Below, in pieces: positions 8,068-16,006 of a stretch of DNA of 64,000 nt (within the stretch, counting starts at the first letter, position 1; the number at the start of each line of letters is the position of its first letter). The stretch lies in NCBI RefSeq assembly GCF_003710915.1, contig NZ_RHHR01000044.1, forward strand, positions 1-64,000. The letters are read 5' to 3'. The notes beneath the pieces are model-generated. The model was not told the origin of the DNA. It did no database searches and was given only the letters and a program-made list of their open reading frames with translations. Position numbers and translations under genes: made by a program. Source of the DNA: Brevibacillus invocatus. GTDB taxonomy: Bacteria; Bacillota; Bacilli; Brevibacillales; Brevibacillaceae.

Positions 8068-9393
8068 TTATTTCTTGAATGGCTCAAACCAGCTGGCGGC
8101 TGACTTCTGCACTTCGTCTACCACCTGCTCTGGGGTCATCTTGTCAAGGTACATGCCTTGCAGGGCATTTTCCAACGTCTGCTTGGTCGTCGGCTGCCCT
8201 TCTGCAAAATGAACAACCATCAAATAGGGGGTCGAGCTGGATTGTGACAATTCTGCCATCTTGTTCACAATCGGATTATCGGTCGTCACACCTGGCACAG
8301 CGCTAATCCGCTTGAACTCATTTGCAAAAAGCTCGCCAAATTGCTTCGTTGCCATAAATTCTAGGAACTTGAGTGCTTCGGGCTTGTGCTTCGCCTTGGC
8401 ATTGACAGCATAGGAGCCATCCACCCAAGTCGTCAGAACGGCCTTTCCATCCTCTGTCGGCATGGGGAAGAAGTCGAGCTGCAGATCAGGATTCAGCTTC
8501 TGGATGCCTTCCAGCTCGAAGCTGCCATTGATGAACATGGCTGCCTTTTCTGTCGCAAACAACGTCCGCATGTCATTCAATTCAAGGCCCACATAATTTT
8601 CCGGGAAATAAGGAACCAGCTCTTTCATGCGTTGAATCGATTGAAGGAATTCAGGACTTTTCAGGTCTGCCTCCCCTTTTATCAGCTTTTCTACAAATGG
8701 ATTGCCATTGTAGGTGCCAGGGGCGATCACACCGTGACTGAGAGAGAGCAGCCAGCCTTCTTTGGCTCCGAAGGAAATGGGTACAATGCCTTTATCCTTC
8801 AAAGCTTGGGCAGTCGCGAGTAATTCGTTCCAGCTCTTGGGCTCCGTCAAACCATTGTCCGCAAAAATTTTCTTATTGTAGAAAAACTGGGTGGAGTTGA
8901 GTGACAACGGCACGCCATACACTTTGCCATCCTTGCCTGTGGCTGCTGCCAGAACGTCTTTGGGAAAATTGTTCATACCTGGAAGATTGTCGAGAGGCTC
9001 CAAGTAGCCAGCCTCTGCCAGCGAAATCCCTGGAGCATAAGGACGCAGCTGCAGGATATCGGGACCACTGTCGCTTTGCAGGGCTGTATTGAGAATCGTA
9101 TTGTACTCTGTCGCCTTGAATGGCTTGAAGTCGATCTTGATGCCAGGGTTTTCTGCTTCGAACGCCTTGATCAGCTTGGCGTAGCCTTCTGTGTCTTCTA
9201 CACGCCAGCTGTGCATGGATACCGTGACCTGTTCGCCCCCTCCCTGACTTCCAGCCTGACTGCCACCCGGATTGGCTGTGGGTTCTCCACCAGGTGTGGC
9301 AGTGCCGCTGCCGCCTCCTCCACTACATCCAACCAGTGTCATCACAGCCGCCAATACGATGGAAGCTGCTGTGCGAGAACGGAATTGCTTCAT
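8068..9393 (-). CDS. sugar-binding lipoprotein of ABC importer, family 1 (441 aa)
   Basis: An extracellular substrate-binding lipoprotein. The N-terminus has a signal peptide ending in a lipobox LVGC (Cys at residue 23), then a Gly/Ser/Pro linker to about residue 55. The rest has the family 1 solute-binding pattern (YNTILNTALQSDSGPDILQL, ending in a weekly conserved ETLENALQGM-like tail). A GGGAGGG ribosome site lies six bases before the ATG. It belongs with the two permeases. Cargo is inferred to be MurNAc, GlcNAc or a wall disaccharide because murQ and the kinase are downstream. Confidence 0.93.
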   Translation of the reverse strand: MKQFRSRTAASIVLAAVMTLVGCSGGGGSGTATPGGEPTANPGGSQAGSQGGGEQVTVSMHSWRVEDTEGYAKLIKAFEAENPGIKIDFKPFKATEYNTILNTALQSDSGPDILQLRPYAPGISLAEAGYLEPLDNLPGMNNFPKDVLAAATGKDGKVYGVPLSLNSTQFFYNKKIFADNGLTEPKSWNELLATAQALKDKGIVPISFGAKEGWLLSLSHGVIAPGTYNGNPFVEKLIKGEADLKSPEFLQSIQRMKELVPYFPENYVGLELNDMRTLFATEKAAMFINGSFELEGIQKLNPDLQLDFFPMPTEDGKAVLTTWVDGSYAVNAKAKHKPEALKFLEFMATKQFGELFANEFKRISAVPGVTTDNPIVNKMAELSQSSSTPYLMVVHFAEGQPTTKQTLENALQGMYLDKMTPEQVVDEVQKSAASWFEPFKK

Positions 9394-9460
9394 GCTAAAC
9401 CCTCCCCCATTATGATAAAGCTGGTTTCTTTCTGCTCACCCAGTCGGGCAGGCAAATGTA

Positions 9461-10504
9461 TCAAGTCAGACTCTTTTGAAGATGAGCCGTGACAGCGTTG
9501 TGAAGGATCGGCCGCAAGCGGCGCAGCTGGTGATCTCGTCCGAGATGAACAGCGTTAGTCAGGAAAATGACAGCCCATTCCTGAACGGGGTCGATCCACA
9601 TGCTGGTGCCGGTAAATCCTGTATGTCCATAGCTGTCGGGGTGAAATCCTTGACCGCAGCTGCTCGCTGTATCTGCGCCCCTCAAATCCCAGCCGTATCC
9701 GCGACTGCCTCCCAGCCCTGACGTATGACATTGGATCGCTCTTCTTTTCCATGCGGTGCTCACGACCTTTTGATCATCATACAGCCAGCTGATGGCGTAT
9801 TTGGCCAGGTCGTCAGCAGTAGAAAACAATCCTGCATGCCCTGCGATTCCGCCCATTGCACAAGCCTTCTCGTCATGAACCTCCCCGACGATATACCCGC
9901 CAAGCAGCGACGAAAATTCGGTAGACGAAATATTTTGAAAAAGGTTTTTATTCGGACGATAAAAGGTATGATGCATCTGTAATGGACGGAATATACGCCG
10001 CTCCACGTAAGCATCCAATCGTTCCCCAGTCAGCTTTTCAATCAATAACCCCAGCCAGATCATGCCCAGATCACTGTAAACGACTCTTGTACCAGGTTTA
10101 TGTATTAAAGACTGTTGGTAGATCAGAGATGGCAAAGAAAGAATATCATCTCTCCTGCGCTGTGCCAAATCGGCTGGGAGCCCTGACGTATGTGTGAGCA
10201 GCTGCGCAATCGTAATTGAACCTTTATCTGACGGACAGTCTGGGAAAAAACGACCTATCGGATCATCTGGAGCCATTTGAGCTTCCTGCATCAGCAGCAA
10301 TGCTGCTGGTAGCGTTGCGGTAACCTTGGTCAACGACGCCAGATCAAACAAGGTATCAGGCGTCACGGTCTGCTCTTTTGTGATGCTAGTCGTACCTACT
10401 TCACAGGCGTACCAGACACGGCCATCGCGTATGACGCGCAATGCAGCTCCTGGCAACAGCCCCTCATCGACCCAATCCTGTAAAAGCTTTTTTACCTTGT
10501 CCAT
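9461..10504 (-). CDS. beta-lactamase-family serine hydrolase, cytosolic (347 aa)
   Basis: The penicillin-binding/class C beta-lactamase fold is shown by the nucleophile motif SLTK (about residues 57-60, in DLASLTKVTA), the YSD motif (YSDLG) in place of Y-x-N, and a late HTGFTG motif in the KTG position. Bacillus subtilis has a serine hydrolase of this class (YbbE/AmiE) in its MurNAc operon. Unlike secreted members, this protein starts directly with a charged helix (MDKVKKLLQDW) and has no signal peptide, so it probably acts in the cytoplasm. It is the second gene of the operon, 16 bp after the regulator. Confidence 0.88.
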   Translation of the reverse strand: MDKVKKLLQDWVDEGLLPGAALRVIRDGRVWYACEVGTTSITKEQTVTPDTLFDLASLTKVTATLPAALLLMQEAQMAPDDPIGRFFPDCPSDKGSITIAQLLTHTSGLPADLAQRRRDDILSLPSLIYQQSLIHKPGTRVVYSDLGMIWLGLLIEKLTGERLDAYVERRIFRPLQMHHTFYRPNKNLFQNISSTEFSSLLGGYIVGEVHDEKACAMGGIAGHAGLFSTADDLAKYAISWLYDDQKVVSTAWKRRAIQCHTSGLGGSRGYGWDLRGADTASSCGQGFHPDSYGHTGFTGTSMWIDPVQEWAVIFLTNAVHLGRDHQLRRLRPILHNAVTAHLQKSLT

Positions 10505-10520
10505 ACCCTTTCACCATCCT

Positions 10521-11378
10521 TTAACCGGATGTTCGCTTGGTCCTGCTGACTGCCACACGCGTTTTTTCCAGCAGTGGAATCACTTCCTCCTGCTGTCTGC
10601 TCACCATCGTGATGAACAGTATATCGATGACATTCAATTGGGCGATACGAGATGCCATCGCACCGCTCCGAATGCTTTTTTCCACAGAGCTGGTAAACAA
10701 ACGTATATCAGCCAGATCAGCGACGGGAGAGGGACCGAATTTGGTCAAGGTAATGATCGTAGCTCCTTGCTGTCTGGCTTCTGTGAGAGATTGAATGATA
10801 TCTTCTGTCTGACCGGAGTATGAGATTCCGATCACGACGTCTTTCTCTGATAATGTCACGGCAGAGGTGAGCTGGGCATGAAAATCCGCATAGGCTTCAC
10901 ACCAGAGATCAATTCGCGAAAATTTCTGCTTGATATCCGCCGCGATCACGGCAGAAGCGCCTACTCCGTATACGTCAATTTTTCGTGCTTGGGTCACGGC
11001 ATCTGCCGCCCTCTTTACTTCGTCACTGGAAAGCACGGACAGCGTGTCTTGGATAGACTGGATGTTGTTCCAGCTGACGGCCTGCATGATCGAATCGACC
11101 GAGCCCTCCATCATGATCTCCTGGTAGCTGCCCACATTGCTTTGCTTATTCAGATCTCCTGCAATGCGCAGCTTTAGCTCCTGATAACCCTTCATGTTCA
11201 GTGAACGGGCCAGACGAATGATTGTCGCCTCCGATACACCGCTCAGCTCAGCTAGCTTTTGCACCGAGAGCTTTACGACCTCTTCCGGATGAGCCAGTAT
11301 GTATTGGGCCACTTTCTGCTCCGACGGCTTCAATTCGTCCAATATCGTTTGTAAACTGACTAAACCTCCGTTTAACAT
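10521..11378 (-). CDS. RpiR-family transcriptional regulator (MurR-like, 285 aa)
   Basis: The N-terminal helix-turn-helix (residues about 10-75, including LAELSGVSEATIIRLARSL) and the C-terminal SIS sugar-phosphate-binding domain (about residues 120-270, GISYSGQTEDIIQS) define the RpiR family. MurR of this family senses MurNAc-6-phosphate. This gene heads the murQ operon, so the same ligand is likely. The longer frame would use a TTG at 11402, but that is only five bases or so from the predicted transcription start, so the ATG at 11378 is chosen. Its ribosome site (GGTGG) is weak. Confidence 0.92.
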   Translation of the reverse strand: MLNGGLVSLQTILDELKPSEQKVAQYILAHPEEVVKLSVQKLAELSGVSEATIIRLARSLNMKGYQELKLRIAGDLNKQSNVGSYQEIMMEGSVDSIMQAVSWNNIQSIQDTLSVLSSDEVKRAADAVTQARKIDVYGVGASAVIAADIKQKFSRIDLWCEAYADFHAQLTSAVTLSEKDVVIGISYSGQTEDIIQSLTEARQQGATIITLTKFGPSPVADLADIRLFTSSVEKSIRSGAMASRIAQLNVIDILFITMVSRQQEEVIPLLEKTRVAVSRTKRTSG

Positions 11379-11413
11379 TCCGCCACCGTCACTTTCAGCC
11401 AATCTTAATTCTT

Positions 11414-11442
11414 ATTGTAGGAAGTATTATTTCTTTCGTCAA
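11414..11442 (-). promoter_or_regulatory. sigma-A promoter of the MurNAc operon
   Basis: Read on the minus strand: TTGACG (11442-11437), a 17-base spacer, and TACAAT (11419-11414). Transcription would start near 11407, giving a leader of about 29 bases before the regulator ATG at 11378. Confidence 0.75.
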
Positions 11443-11547
11443 TCGCATTTTACTAAACAATATTTCACGAATGTCGCCTCTTGACCTTCCCGCCACGTCA
11501 AGCTTTACCGTTGGAAGCAGCTAAACCACAAAACTGGAGGGAAGAAA

Positions 11548-12846
11548 ATGAAAAGAACGTTGATCAAAGGCTGCTCGATTCTTACCATGCGCGAGGGTGA
11601 ACTCCCTTTTGTCGGAGATCTGCTCATCGAAGGGGAACGAATTGCCGAGATAGGGCCTGCTATCGAGCCGAAGCAGCCTGTAGATGAAGTGATCACTGGA
11701 GTGGGAATGGTCGCGATGCCGGGGCTGATCAATGCTCACAACCACGCAAGCATGTCGCTCTTGCGCGCTTTTTCGGACGACCTCAAGCTGATGGATTGGC
11801 TGGATAAAAAAATGCTACCAGCTGAAGGACGCATGACTCCAGAGGATGTCTACTGGGGAACGATGCTCGGAGCCGCCGAAATGATCGCTTCCGGTACGAC
11901 GAGCTTTGCCGACATGTACGTGCACATGAATCAGGTGGCACAGGCTGTGCAAGACAGCGGAATGCGCGCGTCGCTGACACGTGGAGTTGTCTTTCTCGAA
12001 GATGACGGAGGCAAGCGTATGACGGAGGCTCTCCATCTGATCGACACCTGGAGTGGAGCAGCAAATGGTAGAATCTCCACCATGCTGGGTCCCCATGCAC
12101 CTTATACCTGCCCACCCCAGCCCTTGAGCGAAATCATTGACCTGGCACGAAGCCGGCAGATTCCGATTCACATCCATCTTGCTGAAACGGTGGAGGAAGT
12201 GGAAAAAATCAGAAATCGCTACAACCAGACACCGACGCAGTACCTGTACGAGCTCGGCATGTTCACGGACAACCACGTCCTGCTAGCTCATGCTGTTCAT
12301 CTGTCTACCGAGGATGTTCGCCTGCTTCGCAGAATGCGTGGAGGAGTCTCTCACAATCCGGTCAGCAACCTGAAGCTGGGCTGCGGTATCGCACCCGTGC
12401 GCGACATGCTGGAGCAGGGCATCACTGTAGGGCTCGGAACCGATGGGGCTGGCAGCGCGACTACACTGGATATGTTTGCTGAAATCAAGGCTGCTACCTG
12501 GCTGCAAAAGCTCCAGCACGGCGACCCGACACTTTTGCCTGCAGAGCAGGTATTGCGCATGGCTACGATCGAAAGCGCCAAGCTGCTTCAGATTGATCAT
12601 GAGGTTGGTACTCTCGAGGCAGGAAAGAAAGCTGATTTGATCCTGATCAATCTGAATAAACCTCACATGCAGCCTGTACACGACCTCCACGCCTTAATCG
12701 CCTACAGCGCGACAGGAGCCGATGTGGATACGACCATCGTCAACGGAGAAATCCTGATGAAGAATCGCCAATTTACACACATCTCCTGGGAAGAGCTGCG
12801 CAGGGAAGCAACGATGCGTGCGGCGAGATTGGTGGAGGGACTGTAA
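11548..12846 (+). CDS. mtaD: amidohydrolase, MtaD-type 5'-methylthioadenosine/S-adenosylhomocysteine deaminase (432 aa)
   Basis: A TIM-barrel amidohydrolase that removes ammonia from MTA or SAH (family knowledge). Metal and catalytic residues are visible: the H-x-H pair in INAHNHASMSL (about residue 66), His in IHIHLAET, His in LLAHAVHLS, and Asp in GLGTDGAGS. The N- and C-terminal beta segments of composite amidohydrolases are present (LEAGKKADLILIN). GGAGGGAAGAAA precedes the ATG. Related guanine/cytosine-type deaminases share these residues, so the exact nucleoside is uncertain. It stands alone between the MurNAc operon and a bidirectional terminator. Confidence 0.87.
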   Translation: MKRTLIKGCSILTMREGELPFVGDLLIEGERIAEIGPAIEPKQPVDEVITGVGMVAMPGLINAHNHASMSLLRAFSDDLKLMDWLDKKMLPAEGRMTPEDVYWGTMLGAAEMIASGTTSFADMYVHMNQVAQAVQDSGMRASLTRGVVFLEDDGGKRMTEALHLIDTWSGAANGRISTMLGPHAPYTCPPQPLSEIIDLARSRQIPIHIHLAETVEEVEKIRNRYNQTPTQYLYELGMFTDNHVLLAHAVHLSTEDVRLLRRMRGGVSHNPVSNLKLGCGIAPVRDMLEQGITVGLGTDGAGSATTLDMFAEIKAATWLQKLQHGDPTLLPAEQVLRMATIESAKLLQIDHEVGTLEAGKKADLILINLNKPHMQPVHDLHALIAYSATGADVDTTIVNGEILMKNRQFTHISWEELRREATMRAARLVEGL

Positions 12847-12857
12847 GGATTGGTAAA

Positions 12858-12890
12858 AAAGAGCCGCTTCTCTGCTAGAGACGGCTCTTT
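12858..12890. terminator. bidirectional terminator
   Basis: AAAGAGCCG (12858-12866) pairs with CGGCTCTTT (12882-12890), with extra TCT/AGA pairing inside. The minus strand carries a run of six T. It lies between the convergent mtaD and UPF0173 genes. Confidence 0.85.
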
Positions 12891-12908
12891 GACATGCTAT
12901 CGGCGTAT

Positions 12909-13604
12909 TTACGGCAAGCGAAGCGCTTCTCCTGGCTTCAAAGCTTTGCCTCTGATGTCCATTTCTGCAAGCTCCGCTACATAAGCATCTCCGTCCTGCT
13001 GAATGGGTGGGAATGTGTTGTAATGAATCGGCACGACGTAATCCGCTTTTACCCACTCCGCTGCGACCACTGCATCCTCTGGTCCCATCGTGAAATGATC
13101 GCCGATGGGCAAGAAGGCCAGATCGATATCATGACGGTCGCCAAGCATTTTCATATCGCCGAACAATCCGGTATCGCCCGCATGGTATACGGTTTTTCCT
13201 CCCAGCTCGATGATGAAGCCACCCGGCATTCCCATATAGATGATTTGCTGCTTGTCATCCAGAACGACGCCGGAGCTGTGGAAGGCATGCGTCATTTTCA
13301 CTTTGCCAAAAGGCAGCTTGAGCGATCCGCCCAGGTTCACTCCGATTGCCTTTACTCCCTGCCAGCCCATGTAAGTGGCCAACTCATGGGTCGCAATGAT
13401 CGTGGCGTCATTTTGCTTCGCCAGTTCTACAGCGTCCAGGATGTGATCCCCATGGCCATGTGTCAATAGTATGTATTCAACCTGGATGTCGGCCAGTTTT
13501 GTTGTTGCAAGCGCATTACCGGTGATAAACGGGTCAATGATGATCGAATGTCCTTCGATCGACAGCTGCACGGTAGAATGTCCGTGATATCTGATGTCCA
13601 ACAT
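12909..13604 (-). CDS. UPF0173-type metal-dependent hydrolase, metallo-beta-lactamase fold (231 aa)
   Basis: The metal-binding motif is [12 protein letters not shown] (about residues 46-57). Further ligands are in [17 protein letters not shown] and the C-terminal PIHYNTFP. The length and the start YHGHSTVQL match the UPF0173/YtkL family, whose substrate is not established. The open frame extends upstream, but the ATG at 13604 has AGGGGA about five bases before it and gives the family N-terminus. It runs convergently to mtaD. Confidence 0.92.
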   Translation of the reverse strand: MLDIRYHGHSTVQLSIEGHSIIIDPFITGNALATTKLADIQVEYILLTHGHGDHILDAVELAKQNDATIIATHELATYMGWQGVKAIGVNLGGSLKLPFGKVKMTHAFHSSGVVLDDKQQIIYMGMPGGFIIELGGKTVYHAGDTGLFGDMKMLGDRHDIDLAFLPIGDHFTMGPEDAVVAAEWVKADYVVPIHYNTFPPIQQDGDAYVAELAEMDIRGKALKPGEALRLP

Positions 13605-13718
13605 GGTATCCCCTGCTTTCCTGGTATCTTGTCTCAACATTTCTATGTTACCACGAAGATACCCCTCCTGACATCCTTCTTGCTCGTACCTGCATAGGTA
13701 CAAATAATCCAAAACAGA

Positions 13719-13750
13719 CAGGCTGCCGATCTCTCGACAGCCTGAGGAAC
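13719..13750 (-). terminator. terminator of the 62-residue gene
   Basis: CAGGCTG (13719-13725) pairs with CAGCCTG (13738-13744) around a 12-base loop. The minus strand continues TCTGTTTTGG past the stem. Confidence 0.55.
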
Positions 13751-13769
13751 AAAGACAATGCAAACCTTC

Positions 13770-13958
13770 CTAGCAATCGTCGTGCTCCGTTACAGCAACA
13801 ATCTTGGAATCACGAATAATGGTCCTACGATTGTCGTTTTGACGCAAGATAATCGTGGAAGATTTAACTTCCACCAGTTTACCTGTAAAGGTCCCATCCA
13901 CAGTCTCTACTCTGACGTTTTTACCTTCAAATTTTTTCACCTGGTCTTTAAATGCCAT
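13770..13958 (-). CDS. small Sm/LSM-like protein (DUF2642-like, 62 aa)
   Basis: The sequence is a compact five-strand pattern: GKNVRVETVDGTFTGKLVEV, then a charged S-S-T-I-I-L turn, then RRTIIRDSKIVAV. This resembles the small Sm-like DUF2642/YuzF proteins of Bacilli; the match is by pattern only. A GGAGGG ribosome site lies six bases before the ATG, so expression is credible. It has its own terminator. The function is unknown; an RNA- or coat-related role cannot be decided from the sequence. Confidence 0.82.
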   Translation of the reverse strand: MAFKDQVKKFEGKNVRVETVDGTFTGKLVEVKSSTIILRQNDNRRTIIRDSKIVAVTEHDDC

Positions 13959-14060
13959 GTCAATCCCTCCTTCTTCTGCATCTTATGTACGTTTGGCATA
14001 GCCCTCCTAGAGCAAATGCGGAGATTGACCGAAAATGTACGTGTATCCGCTGGTTATTCG

Positions 14061-14297
14061 TCACATCATCAAGACAGGGGCACGTCCATTCTCAACATTT
14101 TTTCCGACCCATATAGAGCAGGTGTGAAGAGACCCCCATAACGGATGGCTCTGGTCCGCTGTCAGAAGTGTCCCGATGTTGGTGGAGCCAATCAAATCCA
14201 GGGTTTCAAATCCGATCGATTCCATAAAGGGTTCGATGTCTTCCAAATTGAAAAAATAGGCCCCAAAACCGGTGTAATAGTCAACGACAGAATCCAT
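14061..14297 (-). CDS. orphan small protein, possible methyltransferase remnant (78 aa)
   Basis: The ATG at 14297 has a textbook ribosome site, GGAGGG, six bases upstream, and 78 codons follow. The segment YYTGFGAYFFNLEDIEPFM with the following IGFETLDLIG resembles the region near the C-terminus of class I SAM methyltransferases (an F-x-x-L-E-D-I-E-P-x-M-x-x-x-G-F-E pattern). The nucleotide-binding half is absent. It may be a decayed gene that kept a start site, or a short real protein. The 220 bases between it and the next gene (14298-14517) hold no other gene. Confidence 0.5.
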   Translation of the reverse strand: MDSVVDYYTGFGAYFFNLEDIEPFMESIGFETLDLIGSTNIGTLLTADQSHPLWGSLHTCSIWVGKNVENGRAPVLMM

Positions 14298-14517
14298 ATT
14301 GATCCCTCCGTATTAGACAGTGTGGTCCCCTTATTCTTCAAAACAACACACTTTCCCTCCAATCGACATATCACCCTGATATAGGCAAAACTGCAACAAG
14401 AAAAAAGCTGTCAGGACCGAAGACTGCAGGAATTTGTCGCACGATCTCAAACAGGAAAACCAGCCCTCTCAACGAAAGAAGCTTAAGTAGAAGCGGACGA
14501 GTCAGGAGGGATGGTAG

Positions 14518-15126
14518 ATGGGAAACGTCATTGAGTTGGTAGCCAGAGAAAGGACATACACCGGCAAAGAGGTAGCCAGTATGCTGGGAATCGGAGCAAG
14601 CACCTTGCGCAAATGGAGCATGCTTTTGGAGCAGCATGGATACTGGTTTTTGCGGGATAGTCAAAACCGTCGGGAATACCGCCAGATCGACGTAGCCGCA
14701 CTCCAGCGGTTTTACCGGTTGACCAAGGATCAGCTTTTTCCACAGGAGGAAGCCGCCCACATGATTGTCAGTCACCAGTCCCCTGATGCGACGAGAAAGG
14801 AAAGCGCTGCCACGTTGGCACCTGCACCTGTACCTGCTCCAGCTCCGGCCTCAATACCCATGCCGGTATACGCGCCAAACACAGAGCAATGGGAAGCAAA
14901 GCTTCAGACTTTAGCCAGCCACGTCCAACAGCAGGATATCGCCCATCACGCCTTGCTGGAGCGCATGGAGAAGCAAGAAGCATATATTCGTTCCAGTCTG
15001 AAGGAGCGGGATCGCCGTTTGACTAAAGCGATGAACGACATCCTCGACGCCAAGGTGCAGTTAGCCAGAATGCAGCAGGAGCGGCAAAAAAGCTCGTTGT
15101 GGCATCGACTATTTCGCTTGCACTGA
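14518..15126 (+). CDS. MerR-type HTH / DUF3967 DNA-binding protein (202 aa)
   Basis: Residues 12-70 form a MerR-like winged helix (YTGKEVASMLGIGASTLRKW). A Pro/Ala linker covers about residues 98-122, a coiled coil about 127-190, and the pattern ERDRRLTKAMNDIL near residue 165 fits DUF3967. Proteins of this build are often found on Bacillus plasmids and near replication genes, and may act in DNA segregation or regulation (inference). GGAGGG lies seven bases before the ATG. No replication or partition partner is nearby. Its last 18 bases overlap the convergent ABC ATPase gene. Confidence 0.85.
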   Translation: MGNVIELVARERTYTGKEVASMLGIGASTLRKWSMLLEQHGYWFLRDSQNRREYRQIDVAALQRFYRLTKDQLFPQEEAAHMIVSHQSPDATRKESAATLAPAPVPAPAPASIPMPVYAPNTEQWEAKLQTLASHVQQQDIAHHALLERMEKQEAYIRSSLKERDRRLTKAMNDILDAKVQLARMQQERQKSSLWHRLFRLH

Positions 15127-16002
15127 TGCATGTTTGGGGGGAGGTGGATAAAGGACGATTCGACCTTCCTCCAGTTCGATTTTCATCTTTCCATCTGCTC
15201 CGATTTCCTGCAGGTACTCCTGAGGTATCTGAATGCGCCCAGCCTGATCCAGCACAGCCCATTCCTCATGGGTTTCCACTTCGATATCGCTTCGCCCCGT
15301 CTCTTCCCCCTCTTCACCGGCACTGCTCCGACGCAGGATTTCACTCGAGGTCTTTCCATCGCGAATCGCCACGACTCTGTCCACCTTTCTGGCGATCTCC
15401 AGATCATGCGTCACGATCACCACTGTAAGCCCCATCGACCTGTTCAATTCCTGAAAAAGATCCAGAATCATCGCTGCTGTGCGGCTGTCCACACTTCCGG
15501 TCGGCTCGTCAGCGAGAAGCAGCTTCGGTTGGTTGGCCAGGGCGATCGCAATGGCTACGCGCTGTTGTTCCCCGCCGGACAGTTCATTCAGCTTGTTCTT
15601 TTTTCGATGCCCCAAGCCGACAATCTCCAGCAGCTCGCCTGCACGATCGCGTTTTCGCTGTCCTGCGATCAGCATGGGCAGCTCCACGTTTTGCTGCGCA
15701 GACAGGTAAGGGATCAGATTGCGCGCATTGTTCTGCCAGACAAAGCCAACCGTACGGAGTCGATACTGGATCAATTCAGCCTGCGATAAGCGAAACAGGT
15801 TTTTCCCTGCCACGAACAGCTTGCCTGCTGAAGGCCGATCCAGCCCACCCAGCATGTTTAATAGCGTCGATTTTCCACTTCCGCTATTTCCGATGATCCC
15901 CATCAGCTCGCCGTCTTCCACGGTAAGGTCCAAGCCCTGCAAGGCCACAACCTCCAAGTCAGCTGCCTTGTAGATCTTTACCAAATTTTCACAGACGATC
16001 AT
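15109..16002 (-). CDS. ABC transporter ATPase with C-terminal AbrB-like domain (297 aa)
   Basis: Residues 1-225 are a MacB/LolD-type ATPase: Walker [10 protein letters not shown] (about 37-45), signature LSGGEQQR, and Walker [14 protein letters not shown]. Past a short acidic linker, residues about 245-290 ([18 protein letters not shown], then a Lys/Glu-rich strand and IVLYPP) match the AbrB/MazE/SpoVT swapped-hairpin pattern V-x-D-x-x-G-R-I-x-I-P. Such domains usually bind DNA. The gene is last in the exporter operon, five bases after the permease stop, with GGGGAGGA before the ATG. The fused domain could sense or regulate, or help the ATPase dimerise. Confidence 0.88.
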   Translation of the reverse strand: MIVCENLVKIYKAADLEVVALQGLDLTVEDGELMGIIGNSGSGKSTLLNMLGGLDRPSAGKLFVAGKNLFRLSQAELIQYRLRTVGFVWQNNARNLIPYLSAQQNVELPMLIAGQRKRDRAGELLEIVGLGHRKKNKLNELSGGEQQRVAIAIALANQPKLLLADEPTGSVDSRTAAMILDLFQELNRSMGLTVVIVTHDLEIARKVDRVVAIRDGKTSSEILRRSSAGEEGEETGRSDIEVETHEEWAVLDQAGRIQIPQEYLQEIGADGKMKIELEEGRIVLYPPPPKHASVQAK

Positions 16003-16006
16003 GTGT

